From Treponema brennaborense (GTDB taxonomy: Bacteria > Spirochaetota > Spirochaetia > Treponematales > Treponemataceae), in the NCBI GenBank assembly GCA_023666275.1, contig JAMPCJ010000001.1, forward strand, positions 1 through 64,000: DNA of 64,000 nt. Direction: 5' to 3'. The position numbers and the translations under genes are program-made. Below the pieces are notes generated by a model. It saw nothing but the letters and a program-made list of their open reading frames with translations, had not been told where the DNA came from and made no database searches. Positions 33,868 to 43,010 of the stretch are shown here, piece after piece; the stretch's first letter is position 1; each line of letters begins with the position of its first letter.

Positions 33868-34953
33868 TTATTTTGCTTCACGGACGAGTTGAATAAAGCG
33901 TTCCATGTTGTTTTCTTTCGCATAAGCATCTTGGATCGGATATGCAAGTTTTTTGAATGCTTCTATATCAATGTCCTTGTTTTCGACTACAACCGCACCA
34001 TCCGCGATAACTTTTGCTTTTGAAGAAGAAAGCTGCTCAAATGTCCGCTGGCGTTCAACCTGCGTTGCGTACTCGGAAGCCTGATTCAGCCAGTTTTTCT
34101 GATCCGGAGTCAGGCTGTCATAAAACGCGCCGTCAATCAGCATAAAGCGTGTCGTAAAGTCATGGTCTGTTTCGCACACGTAATGACCGTTCGGTGTTTT
34201 ATGATGTTCTTTAAGCGAAAAGTTTGTGTAATCGTTTTCCGCGGAATCGACTTCGTTGTCCAAAAGCGCCTGATACAGCGCCCCCCAGCCTACCGATTTC
34301 GGAACGGCGCCGCACGCTTTCCAGAACTGCTGCTGCACCGGAGACGACGAAATGCGGATTGTCATGCCTTTCAAATCCGCCGGAGTACGAACCGGTTTTT
34401 TTCCGTAATAATCGCGGACGCCGGCAGACCAATAGCCGAGGATTCTGAACTTGTTGCCTGTTTTTTGATTGATAAGATCGGCTAATTCCGTTCCGAACGA
34501 TCCGTCGAGGCAGGAACTCCAGTGCGCAAAGTTGTCAAACAAATATTCAAGCGAAAACACGTCTACTTCGGGAATCGTAATGAGGCTCGGAGAAACAACG
34601 ACGATAGACGCCTGACCGTCCTGCATTTTCTGCATCAGTCCGTCTTCGTTTTCGTCAAGCGTTCCGTGAAACAGCGTCGCTTTGATTCTTCCGCCGGAAA
34701 CTTGTTCTATTTTTTCCTTGAAAGCGATAATTCCGTATGCATAAGGATTGTCAAGCGACACCTGATTATGCGCGATATTCAAATTCAGTTCGACGGTGCC
34801 TGTTGTCGATGCCGACGATGCCACAGACGAGCGTTCGCCGGAAGCTGAACTGCGCATAACGACTGTTCCCGTATTGGATTTCGAACAAGCAGCAAATGCA
34901 AGCATAATAACAGCCGAAGCCGCCGCAAAACCGATAAAGCGTTTTAATTTCAT
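33868..34953 (-). CDS. TRAP-type (DctP family) solute-binding lipoprotein, orphan
   Basis: The 361-residue product has a lipoprotein signal ('FIGFAAASAVIMLAFAACSKS', Cys about 23) and a Ser/Thr-rich linker. A DctP-type binding domain follows: 'NPYAYGIIAFKEKIEQVSGGRIKATLFH', 'QDGQASIVVVSPSLI', 'DLKGMTIRISSSPVQQQFWKACGAVPKSVGWGALYQALLDNEVDSAEND'. The conserved Arg of 'TIRI' normally grips a carboxylate, so an organic acid ligand is likely. No DctQ or DctM membrane partners are present. The next gene is a chemoreceptor, which suggests a sensory rather than a transport role. Confidence 0.85.
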   Translation of the reverse strand: MKLKRFIGFAAASAVIMLAFAACSKSNTGTVVMRSSASGERSSVASSASTTGTVELNLNIAHNQVSLDNPYAYGIIAFKEKIEQVSGGRIKATLFHGTLDENEDGLMQKMQDGQASIVVVSPSLITIPEVDVFSLEYLFDNFAHWSSCLDGSFGTELADLINQKTGNKFRILGYWSAGVRDYYGKKPVRTPADLKGMTIRISSSPVQQQFWKACGAVPKSVGWGALYQALLDNEVDSAENDYTNFSLKEHHKTPNGHYVCETDHDFTTRFMLIDGAFYDSLTPDQKNWLNQASEYATQVERQRTFEQLSSSKAKVIADGAVVVENKDIDIEAFKKLAYPIQDAYAKENNMERFIQLVREAK

Positions 34954-35016
34954 AAAACATCCTTTGTAAAAAATATAGAATTGCCGGGCAGTAACTCCGC
35001 AGCAGTCTGATTATGT

Positions 35017-35045
35017 ATTATACAGCTATTTTTGCGATTTGACAA
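35017..35045 (-). promoter_or_regulatory. Promoter of the binding-protein–chemoreceptor operon
   Basis: TTGTCA (35045 to 35040) and a perfect TATAAT (35022 to 35017) on the minus strand are 17 bases apart, 64 bases before the DctP-like ATG. Confidence 0.7.
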
Positions 35046-35131
35046 ATTTTTTACAATAAAAACAAAAAAGAATTTTCCGCAGCGGACAAACAAAAACGCC
35101 GCACAGCTGTACATATACAAAAATTACGCGG

Positions 35132-35137
35132 TATAAT
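35132..35137 (+). promoter_or_regulatory. -10 box for the amidohydrolase–ABC operon
   Basis: A perfect TATAAT lies 61 bases before ATG 35198. A weak TGTACA at 35108-35113 could serve as -35 with an 18-base spacer. Confidence 0.4.
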
Positions 35138-35197
35138 GATATGCTTTATTTTACGCAAAGCATGCATCTTAACAGTCTGCAAACAATTGGAGAAAAT

Positions 35198-36421
35198 ATG
35201 AAAATCGCATTCGACGCACACATGCATCTGCTGCCGCTGCATCACATTTGTTTTTCCGCGTATCTGTCTTTTTTGACCGGCAATTGGCTCGAAGTACCGA
35301 AAACCGTCATGGCGGCGCCGGATTATCTGGCAAAAGACATCATCAAGCACACGGACGTTATGCTCAATTTGCTGAATATCGCGGAACAAACGGTCTGCGG
35401 CGCGCTGTGCTCGCTTGAAGACGACCTGCGCGGAGAATTCGGTGCGCAGCCGATGCTCGGCGGCAGCGGATTTTCCGCGGGCGGCGCCGTATACGATTAT
35501 CTGTTTATAACGCCGCTGATAATGGACTTTACGCTGCCGGACGCACACAGCTCCGCGTACTATTCCCGTATGCCGGAACATGACGTGATAAAGCAGGCAG
35601 CCGATATTCTTGCGGGCATTCGGGAATACAGAATAAAACGGCCGGAAAGCCGCATCATTGTGCGTCCGTTTCTCGGCATAAACACGCGGAACACAACGGC
35701 GCAGCAGCTCGAAAATTTACTGGAAACGCATTTTTACGGTTATTCGCCGCGCATAAGCGACGCGCTCAAAACCTGGAAAAAACTGCCCGGCCTGCACGCA
35801 AAAGGAAACAAACCCTATCCCAATGCGTTTGCCGGCATAAAAGTGTATCCGCCTTTGGACTTCGATCCATACCCCGACAATCCGCAGGAACGGGAAAAAC
35901 TCGATATGTTGTACTCGTTCTGCCAAAAGAAAAAAATTCCGCTCATAACGCACTGCGATGATCAAGGATTCCGCGCCATTCCGCAGGAAGCCTCCGCAGT
36001 GTTTACAAGCCCCGAACGCTGGGAACTCGTGCTGCGCTCATATCCCGATTTGCGCATCGATATAGCGCACTTCGGAAAGCAGTACAGCCGCGGCTATAAA
36101 TTCAGGGAAGAAACGCAGTGGCGCGACAAAATTTTGCAGCTGATGCTTTCGTATCCGCATGTGTATTCGGATTTGGCTTTTAACGGCGTCGATACGAATG
36201 TATGGGAACAAACCGAGCAGCTTGCCGCATCATTTTCGGAAAAAGACGCGCAGACAATCGGGGAACGGCTGCTGTTCGGAACCGACTGGCCGCTGAGCCT
36301 GATAAAGATACAATCCGCAGCGGCATATTGGCACGGATTTTCGGAATCGCCGGCTTCCGCCGCGTTCAAAGAACGGCTTGTAAGCGCCAATCCCTGCGCG
36401 TTCAACTTCGGGACAGAATAA
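35198..36421 (+). CDS. Amidohydrolase-superfamily metal-dependent hydrolase
   Basis: The 407-residue product has the amidohydrolase-2/TatD-like metal-site layout: 'FDAHMHLLPL' (HxH at the N-terminus), 'GIKVYPPLDF' (Lys strand), 'ITHCDDQG' (His), 'IAHFGKQ' (His) and 'LFGTDWPLSL' (Asp). There is no signal peptide, so it is cytosolic. The substrate is unknown. Its TAA overlaps the ATG of the peptide-binding lipoprotein gene by one base (TAATG), so it is the first gene of the ABC-transporter operon. It may process what that transporter imports (inference). Confidence 0.78.
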   Translation: MKIAFDAHMHLLPLHHICFSAYLSFLTGNWLEVPKTVMAAPDYLAKDIIKHTDVMLNLLNIAEQTVCGALCSLEDDLRGEFGAQPMLGGSGFSAGGAVYDYLFITPLIMDFTLPDAHSSAYYSRMPEHDVIKQAADILAGIREYRIKRPESRIIVRPFLGINTRNTTAQQLENLLETHFYGYSPRISDALKTWKKLPGLHAKGNKPYPNAFAGIKVYPPLDFDPYPDNPQEREKLDMLYSFCQKKKIPLITHCDDQGFRAIPQEASAVFTSPERWELVLRSYPDLRIDIAHFGKQYSRGYKFREETQWRDKILQLMLSYPHVYSDLAFNGVDTNVWEQTEQLAASFSEKDAQTIGERLLFGTDWPLSLIKIQSAAAYWHGFSESPASAAFKERLVSANPCAFNFGTE

Positions 36422-38322
36422 TGACGCGCGCATTTACGGTTCTTTTTCCGCGCGTGCGGCGCGCTTCATGCCGTCGAATCATCCGCACGGCCGCGTGTTT
36501 GTGTGTTGCCGCGTGTTTGTGCGTGTCCTGCACGAAAATTCCGGAGATAACGCTGGAAGAATTGGATGCCGCCGTGCCGCAGGGAACGCTGGAACTGCTC
36601 GCAAAAACGGTATCAAAGCCATGGCAGGGAGAAAGTTTTGTTCCGGGCACGCAAGGCGGCGTATGGCACACGTCCGTAACGTCGGATCCGAAAAGTTTTA
36701 ATTTGCTTATTGCGGAACGGGACGGCGAAACCGCGGCAATCCTTCAGCATGTAACCGATTACTTGGTCGATTACGATTACGTAAAGCATGAATTCGTGCC
36801 GCAGGCTGCTTTTTTCGACATAAAAATCGACGAAAAACAAAAAACCATGTCCGTGTACTATACGCTGCGGGATAATTTGTACTGGAGCGTATGGAAAAAC
36901 GGAAAAGCGGAACGCGTCATGCCGGTTACATCCGACGACGTGATTTTTTGGTACGACGAAATAGAAGGCGACGAACAGTTCCATTCTTCGGCATATAACG
37001 GACAATTCACCGTAATGGAAGACGGAACAACGGCGCGCATTACTATAGAAAAAATCGACGAAAAAACGTTTGCCTTTCATTTTCCGCGCATCGATTCAAA
37101 TCCGCTTCTTTCCACAAACCGCACATTCGGGCCGCGTTATATATATGAACCGGCAAAACGGCGCGGCGGCGTGCAGGGCGTGCTGGAATTATTCAGCGTT
37201 GCTTCGGATCCGCGGGAAATTCCGTCTATGGGGCAATGGTTCCTGACGGAATACACGCCGGGGCAGCGGCTTGTGTTCGAACGCAACGACACATACTGGC
37301 GCACAGACAGCGCGGGCACGGTTATTCCGTATCCCGATAAAAAAATCGCGCAGATTGTCAGCGACAGAAATACGCAGTTTCTGCTGTTCAAGCAGGGAAA
37401 GCAGGAAACCTATTCTCCGATGCCCGAAAATATCGACGAACTCGCGGCGGGCGCAAATGCCGATACGTACACGATATTCAACGCGGCAGGTTCGCTCGGC
37501 GCCTCGATGTGGAGTTTCAATCAGAATCCGCGGAATTCGGAACAGCCGTACTACCGCTGGTTCACAATCAAAGAATTCCGGCAGGCGATGAGCTGTCTTT
37601 TGAATCGGGACAGAATCATAGCGCAGGCATTCCGCGGACTTGCGGAACCGAAGCTGACTTTTTTTGCAGAGGCGAATCCGTTCTATAATGAAGACATTAC
37701 TCTGCGCTATACGTTTAATCCGGAAAAAGCGCGCGAACTGCTGGCAGCTGCCGGCATGAAAAAAAACGAAGACGGCATGCTTGTTGACGGCAGCGGCATT
37801 CCCGTAGCGTTTGATTTGAGCATTCCGTCGGAAAATTCCGCAATGACCGACATTGCTTCTATCATTGCCGACGAATGCAAAAAAGAAGGCATACAAATCC
37901 GCATAAAAAACGTGGATTTTCAAAAACTCGTGGAACAGCTCACCGCAACGTATGACTGGCAGTCCGTGATGATCGGGCTGGGCTCGAACTACTGGCCGAC
38001 ACAGGGTTCCAACGTGTGGCCTTCGAACGGCAATCTGCATTTGTGGCATCCGCTGCAAAAAACGCCTGCCACGGACTGGGAAGCACGCATCGACTTTTTG
38101 TACAACGAAGGTTCTTCCGCCGCCGACACAGATAGCGCATGGGAAATTTGGAACGAATATCAGCGCATACTGCTGGAACAATGTCCCGTTATTTATTTGG
38201 TGCGGCCGCGCAGTTTTTTCGCGATTCAAAATACCTGGGATTTGACAAACATATACTTTGACAACATCGGCGGAGAACAAACAACGTTCGCGTATCTGCG
38301 ACGGGGAGACACAGGCTTATGA
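36421..38322 (+). CDS. Oligopeptide-type ABC transporter substrate-binding lipoprotein
   Basis: The 633-residue protein has an N-terminal basic-hydrophobic signal with lipobox-like 'CVAACLCVSC'. The SBP_bac_5 (OppA/DppA) fold follows, with 'GGVWHTSVTSDPKSFNLLIAERDG', 'LRDNLYWSVWKNGKAERVMPVTSDDVIFWYDEI', 'FRQAMSCLLNRDRI' and 'NPEKARELLAAAGM'. It binds peptides or similar solutes outside the inner membrane. The ATG overlaps the amidohydrolase stop, and the end overlaps the first permease by four bases. The signal segment is Arg/Cys-rich, so the exact modification Cys is uncertain. Confidence 0.88.
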   Translation: MTRAFTVLFPRVRRASCRRIIRTAACLCVAACLCVSCTKIPEITLEELDAAVPQGTLELLAKTVSKPWQGESFVPGTQGGVWHTSVTSDPKSFNLLIAERDGETAAILQHVTDYLVDYDYVKHEFVPQAAFFDIKIDEKQKTMSVYYTLRDNLYWSVWKNGKAERVMPVTSDDVIFWYDEIEGDEQFHSSAYNGQFTVMEDGTTARITIEKIDEKTFAFHFPRIDSNPLLSTNRTFGPRYIYEPAKRRGGVQGVLELFSVASDPREIPSMGQWFLTEYTPGQRLVFERNDTYWRTDSAGTVIPYPDKKIAQIVSDRNTQFLLFKQGKQETYSPMPENIDELAAGANADTYTIFNAAGSLGASMWSFNQNPRNSEQPYYRWFTIKEFRQAMSCLLNRDRIIAQAFRGLAEPKLTFFAEANPFYNEDITLRYTFNPEKARELLAAAGMKKNEDGMLVDGSGIPVAFDLSIPSENSAMTDIASIIADECKKEGIQIRIKNVDFQKLVEQLTATYDWQSVMIGLGSNYWPTQGSNVWPSNGNLHLWHPLQKTPATDWEARIDFLYNEGSSAADTDSAWEIWNEYQRILLEQCPVIYLVRPRSFFAIQNTWDLTNIYFDNIGGEQTTFAYLRRGDTGL

Positions 38323-39422
38323 CACATATAGCGCATTTACGGAATGCGTGTTCCGCACCGTTCCGCTTATTCGGACTGTTCAGGGAAAAACTGCCGCTGC
38401 TTTCGTTTATCGTAACGCGAATCATCACAATGCTCGGCATTTTGTTCGTGCTCGGTTTGGCGGTTTTCGGGCTAATGGAACTTTCTCCGGGCGACATCGT
38501 GGATCAGATGATGACACAGCAGCTTTTGGCAGCGAACACAAAGCAGACGCAGACAAACAACGCGTTTTCCGCGGAACAGTACGAACAAACCCGCGCGGAA
38601 CTGGGATTGGACAAACCGTTTTATATTCAGTACTTCAGATGGCTGCACAGAGTTATTGCACACGGGGATCTCGGCGTAAGCCTTATTTCCAAAGCGCCGG
38701 TTTCGTTTCTTATCGGGAGCAGCATGGCAAATTCGATTTTGCTGAATCTTATATCGCTTGTGTTCATCACGATGTTTTCATTTATACTCGGCATTTGGTT
38801 TTCTTCAAAAGCCGGAACCGCCGCGGATCTTGCGGCAGCGTTTTTCGCGCTTTTTTTTCACGCTTTTCCGGGAATGCTGCTGCTGATTCTTTTGCAGCTG
38901 TTCGCGTCTGTTTCGGGACTTTTTCCGGTAACAGGATACCCCGATTTTCCGTTCCATGCGGCGCCGGGCAAATTCGTGTTCAGCTACGCGCATCACGTTT
39001 TTCTTCCGCTGCTGGCGTCGTTTCTCGGCAGCGCGGGCGGCACAATGCGCATGATTCGCGCAACGATGCTCGATCAGCTCGGTCAGCCGTACATAACAAG
39101 CCTGCGAAGCCGCGGCATCGGCGAACGCCGCATATATCTGAATCACGCGTTCCGCAACACGCTCAATCCGTATATCACCGGCAGCGCGAATCTGCTTGCG
39201 AGTTTGTTTTCCGGCTCGCTGGTGCTCGAAATAATTTTCGCGTATCCGGGAATCGGGCGGCTCATGTACGAAGCGGTTATGCAGGAAGACGTCAATCTTG
39301 TGCTGGCAAATTTAATGTTCATATCGTTTCTCGTGCTGGTCGGCATGGTTATTTCGGATATTCTGCTTGCCCTAACCGATCCGCGCATTAAATACGGAAA
39401 AGAACGGGGGCAGACGGCATGA
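38319..39422 (+). CDS. Oligopeptide-type ABC permease (OppB-like)
   Basis: The 367-residue inner-membrane protein has about six membrane segments and the BPD_transp_1 fold. 'ITMLGILFVLGLAVFGLMELSPGDIV' is the family N-terminus. 'TMRMIRATMLDQLGQPYITSLRSRGIGERRIYLNHAFRNTLNPYI' is the EAA loop that contacts the ATPase. A 30-residue soluble extension precedes the first segment. It overlaps the genes on both sides by four bases, which shows tight translational coupling. Confidence 0.9.
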   Translation: MTHIAHLRNACSAPFRLFGLFREKLPLLSFIVTRIITMLGILFVLGLAVFGLMELSPGDIVDQMMTQQLLAANTKQTQTNNAFSAEQYEQTRAELGLDKPFYIQYFRWLHRVIAHGDLGVSLISKAPVSFLIGSSMANSILLNLISLVFITMFSFILGIWFSSKAGTAADLAAAFFALFFHAFPGMLLLILLQLFASVSGLFPVTGYPDFPFHAAPGKFVFSYAHHVFLPLLASFLGSAGGTMRMIRATMLDQLGQPYITSLRSRGIGERRIYLNHAFRNTLNPYITGSANLLASLFSGSLVLEIIFAYPGIGRLMYEAVMQEDVNLVLANLMFISFLVLVGMVISDILLALTDPRIKYGKERGQTA

Positions 39423-41722
39423 AACGTTTTTTTCTGTATCTGAAAACACGGCCGCTCGCGCTGTTTTCCGTCTGCATTCTCGCAGTGCTGTACATTGTCA
39501 TGCTGTTCGCGGAATTCATCGCGCCTTACGCGCCGACAACGACATTCGAAACAATGACGTATCATCCGCCGACGGTGCGGATAGCGCGCGGCGGAGAAAG
39601 CGGAACGTTCGGACTGAAAATGCAGGAAGCGCGCGTCATCAATTCCGTTACCTGGAAATATGCACGCATAAAAGGATTGTACCGCGACATCCGTTTTTTT
39701 GCCCGCGGCGAACGCTACTTGTTATGGGGCATCATTCCCTGCGACAGGCATTTATTCTGCACGCTGCCTGACGAAAACGGGCGCACGTATCCGGTTTTTC
39801 TGCTCGGCGCGGATCATCTCGGAAGAGATATGTTTTCGAGAGTCGTGTACGGAAGCAGAATATCGCTGACAATCGGTTTTATCGCCACGATTATATCGCT
39901 GCTGCTCGCGGTTCTTTTCGGCGGATTTGCCGGATATTACGGCGGCCGCGCGGACTGGTTTATTATGCGCTTGTCGGAATTTTTCATGCTGATTCCCGGA
40001 TTGTATCTCATTTTGTTTCTGCGCAGCCTGCTTTCAAACTCGATGGATTCGGGGCAGTCGTACATGGTCATCACGCTGATACTGTCGCTTGTCGGATGGC
40101 CCGGTTCCGCCCGCACCATCCGCGGACTGACGCACGCGATAAAGCGGGAAGAATTCGTGCTGAACGCGCAGCTCGAAGGCATTCCCGCGGCGGCAATTAT
40201 TTTCAAATATATTCTGCCGCAAACGGCAAGCCTGCTGATTGTTTCGACGGCGCTTTCTATTCCCGGCTTTATCATGAGCGAAACGACGCTGTCGTATTTG
40301 GGACTCGGAATCGCAGATCCCGCGGTCAGCTGGGGTTCGCTTATCAGGCGCGACATATCGACGCTGGCAAATCTGCGCAATTATCCCTGGCTGCTGAATC
40401 CGGTCTGGCTGCTTTTAACCGTTACGCTGGCGTTTAATTTTACTGCGGACGCACTGCGCGATTTTTTCGATCCGTATCACAGCGGAACGTGCGGCATTTC
40501 CGCAGCACGCATACTGCATCGCTTGGTGCGGCGGCTTTGCGGCACGAAACGCCGTGCGGAAAAACACGGCGGCAGCGGTTCATCAGACTGCGCCGAAAAC
40601 ACCGCGGAAGACAGCGCCGGCAAATCCGCGCAAAGCGAAAGCGGAACGCGCGGCAGCGGCACGATTCTTTCGGTACGAAACCTGCATGTATCATTCCCGA
40701 TGCTCCGCGGTACGGAACGCATCGTCATTCAAGCCGTGCGCGGCGTTTCGTTTGACATGCGCCGCGGAGAAATACTCGGCATTGTCGGCGAATCGGGTTC
40801 GGGAAAAAGCGCGGCAACGTCGGCAATTTTGGGTTTGCTGCCGCCGCATGCGCGCGTGTGCGGCACTATTGCATACACCGATACCGGCGGAAGCACGGCG
40901 GATCTTGTCAGCCTGCAAAACGACGCGCGGCGCCGCAAAAAATCATCAAGTCCCGCGCTGCGCGCGGTTCGGGGACGCAGAATCGGCATGATTTTTCAGG
41001 AACAAGGACGTTCGTTCGATCCGCTGCAAAGCATCGGCAGTATGTTTTTCGAAACATTCCGCAACTCGGATCCCGCAATCACCAAACGCGAAGCGGCGGA
41101 AAAAGCGGCGGCACTGCTCGAAGAAACCGGCATTCCCCGTGCACGCGAACGGCTTTCCGGCTATCCGCATCAGTTTTCCGGCGGACAGCTGCAGCGCATC
41201 GGCATCGCGCTGGCATTGGCGCAGAACTGCGAGCTTTTGATAGCCGACGAACCGACAACCGCGCTGGACGTTACGATTCAGCTGCAAATTGTCAATTTGC
41301 TGAAAAAGCTGCGGGAAACGCGGAATCTTTCGATAATTTTTATCAGCCATAACATCGATCTTGTAACGGAAATATCGGACAGAATCATGGTCATGTACGG
41401 CGGACTTATCATGGAAATCGGCAGCGCACAAAAAATTCGGCAGCCGCTGAATCCGTACACGCAGGCGCTGTTCGCCGCCGCGCCGGCATTCGGAAGCCAT
41501 TACAGCAAAACGCCGCTTGCTTCCATTCCGGGAAAAGTTCCCGATCCCGCACAGCCGCCGCAGGGCTGTCCGTTTTCTCCGCGCTGCCCGCATGCCGAAA
41601 AAGACTGCGCGCAGGAACTGCCGATTTTGGCGGAAACAAAAACGGAAGAATTATCGTATCCGCAGGACTGCCGCCGATTCCGCCTCTGCCCGATGCTGCG
41701 GAACGAAAGCGGCGCATCATAA
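39419..41722 (+). CDS. Fused ABC permease–ATPase (OppC-OppD-like)
   Basis: The 767-residue protein joins two usually separate subunits. Residues 1-350 are an OppC-like permease: first membrane segment at 15-38, then 'LGADHLGRDMFSRVVYGSRISL', an EAA loop around 'ARTIRGLTHAIKREEFVLNAQLEG' and a final segment near 330. Residues 350-415 are a linker rich in Arg, Ser and Ala. Residues 418-767 are an OppD-like ATPase: Walker A 'GESGSGKSAAT' near 457, signature 'FSGGQLQRIGIALALA' near 586, Walker B 'LLIADEPTTALD', and a Cys-rich tail 'GCPFSPRCPHAEKDC'. Such fusions exist but are not the common form. There is no frameshift between the halves. Confidence 0.9.
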   Translation: MKRFFLYLKTRPLALFSVCILAVLYIVMLFAEFIAPYAPTTTFETMTYHPPTVRIARGGESGTFGLKMQEARVINSVTWKYARIKGLYRDIRFFARGERYLLWGIIPCDRHLFCTLPDENGRTYPVFLLGADHLGRDMFSRVVYGSRISLTIGFIATIISLLLAVLFGGFAGYYGGRADWFIMRLSEFFMLIPGLYLILFLRSLLSNSMDSGQSYMVITLILSLVGWPGSARTIRGLTHAIKREEFVLNAQLEGIPAAAIIFKYILPQTASLLIVSTALSIPGFIMSETTLSYLGLGIADPAVSWGSLIRRDISTLANLRNYPWLLNPVWLLLTVTLAFNFTADALRDFFDPYHSGTCGISAARILHRLVRRLCGTKRRAEKHGGSGSSDCAENTAEDSAGKSAQSESGTRGSGTILSVRNLHVSFPMLRGTERIVIQAVRGVSFDMRRGEILGIVGESGSGKSAATSAILGLLPPHARVCGTIAYTDTGGSTADLVSLQNDARRRKKSSSPALRAVRGRRIGMIFQEQGRSFDPLQSIGSMFFETFRNSDPAITKREAAEKAAALLEETGIPRARERLSGYPHQFSGGQLQRIGIALALAQNCELLIADEPTTALDVTIQLQIVNLLKKLRETRNLSIIFISHNIDLVTEISDRIMVMYGGLIMEIGSAQKIRQPLNPYTQALFAAAPAFGSHYSKTPLASIPGKVPDPAQPPQGCPFSPRCPHAEKDCAQELPILAETKTEELSYPQDCRRFRLCPMLRNESGAS

Positions 41723-41785
41723 ATCGAACGCCGCGGCAGAAAATCGGCGCATGCGGCAGCCGGCACGCAAAACGGAGGAACACTT

Positions 41786-42841
41786 GTGAATTTTTCAGAT
41801 GCGAACAATAATACGGCGAATACCGGTACGGCGCTGGAAATCATATCGCTGAAAAAGCGCTTTAATCTCGAAGCAGGATTTTTCGCAAAATACGGCAAAT
41901 TCGTGTACGCGGTCAACGATGTTTCGTTCCGCATAGCCGGCGGCGAAACATACGGACTTGCAGGCGAATCCGGCTGCGGCAAAACGACACTCGCCCGCCT
42001 CATTATCCGCATGTACGAAGCGGATTCCGGTTCCATACTGTACACGCCGCAAAACGAACGCGAAGCCGCGCAGACACATCAATCACCGCTCGACGTGCGC
42101 ACGCTTTCCGGCGCGGCGCTGAAAAAATATCGGGAGCGCGTCAAGTATATATTTCAGGATCCGGCGCGCAGCTTGAATCCGCGCATGACCATATACGACA
42201 TACTGACGGCGGGCATTGCCCATTCGCAGCACAAAACGGACGCGCGGCAGCTTCGTGCCATGGCGGAAGCGATACTTGAAGAAATCGGACTGAGTGCACG
42301 TGATGCGAATCGGCACCCGTCGGATTTTTCCGGCGGACAACGACAGCGCATATCCATTGCCCGCGCGCTGCTGATGCATCCGCAGACGCTTATCTGCGAC
42401 GAAATCGTTTCCGCACTCGATGTATCCGTGCAGGGACAAATTCTGAATCTGCTTCAGGAAATCAGAAGCAAATACCGCCTTTCGATGCTGTTCATCGCGC
42501 ACGATTTGAAAACAACGTGCTATTTCTGCGATCGAATTGGGGTAATGTATAAAGGAATGCTCGTTGAAGAAGCGCCGGCGGCGGATTTTTACAAAACCGC
42601 GCAGCACCCGTACACCAAAACGCTGTTTGCCGGCGCAGGTTTTGCCGCCGAACCCGATACAGCGCAGAGTTCCGCAGAAACTCATGCGCAGACGCCGCAG
42701 ACATCTTCCGATATGCGCGGCTGTCCGTTTGCGCACCGCTGCCGATTTGCGGAAAAAACCTGCTTTGATGTGCTGCCCGAACTAACCTGCAAAAGCGGCA
42801 GCGGCGGCACGCAGCACAAAGTACGCTGCCATAAAGTATAA
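41786..42841 (+). CDS. Oligopeptide-type ABC ATPase (OppF-like)
   Basis: The 351-residue ATPase has Walker A 'GESGCGKTTLARL' near residue 58, Q-loop 'YIFQDPARSLNPRMT', signature 'FSGGQRQRISIARALL', Walker B 'LICDEIVSALDVSVQGQ' and H-loop 'LFIAHDLKTT'. The C-terminal 'GCPFAHRCRFAEKTC' is the Cys-rich motif of oligopeptide transporters. The start is GTG 41786 with GGAGGA six bases upstream. It completes a transporter made of binding protein, OppB, an OppC-D fusion and OppF, 63 bases after the fusion gene. Confidence 0.9.
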   Translation: MNFSDANNNTANTGTALEIISLKKRFNLEAGFFAKYGKFVYAVNDVSFRIAGGETYGLAGESGCGKTTLARLIIRMYEADSGSILYTPQNEREAAQTHQSPLDVRTLSGAALKKYRERVKYIFQDPARSLNPRMTIYDILTAGIAHSQHKTDARQLRAMAEAILEEIGLSARDANRHPSDFSGGQRQRISIARALLMHPQTLICDEIVSALDVSVQGQILNLLQEIRSKYRLSMLFIAHDLKTTCYFCDRIGVMYKGMLVEEAPAADFYKTAQHPYTKTLFAGAGFAAEPDTAQSSAETHAQTPQTSSDMRGCPFAHRCRFAEKTCFDVLPELTCKSGSGGTQHKVRCHKV

Positions 42842-42969
42842 CGCAGCCGAACAGCAGCAGCGGCGCATTCGGTACATGTGAAAGCTCTTCCTCCTGCCGG
42901 AAAAGATGCGGTGTCAAGGAAGAAGAAATCCCCGTTTCACAGGCAGAATGCGTCTTCTCCCTTGATAAA

Positions 42970-43010
42970 AAATTGCAGCGCGCTTTTGTAAGCACGCCGC
43001 AATTTCGATT
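42970..43010. terminator. Bidirectional terminator between oppF-like gene and cstA
   Basis: AAATTGC (42970-42976) pairs with GCAATTT (42999-43005), with further GC pairing inside. An A-run lies on one side and a T-rich stretch on the other. It sits between converging genes. Confidence 0.6.

Noticed and set aside
33868-34953. Complete TRAP transporter
   Set aside because: No DctQ or DctM membrane gene lies on either side.
37189-38280. Minus-strand frame of 363 codons opposite the peptide-binding lipoprotein
   Set aside because: It has the same shadow composition, and the plus strand encodes a clear SBP_bac_5 protein.
42842-42969. Small gene between the OppF-like gene and cstA
   Set aside because: Only short frames without ribosome sites are present, and the interval is explained by terminator structure between converging genes.
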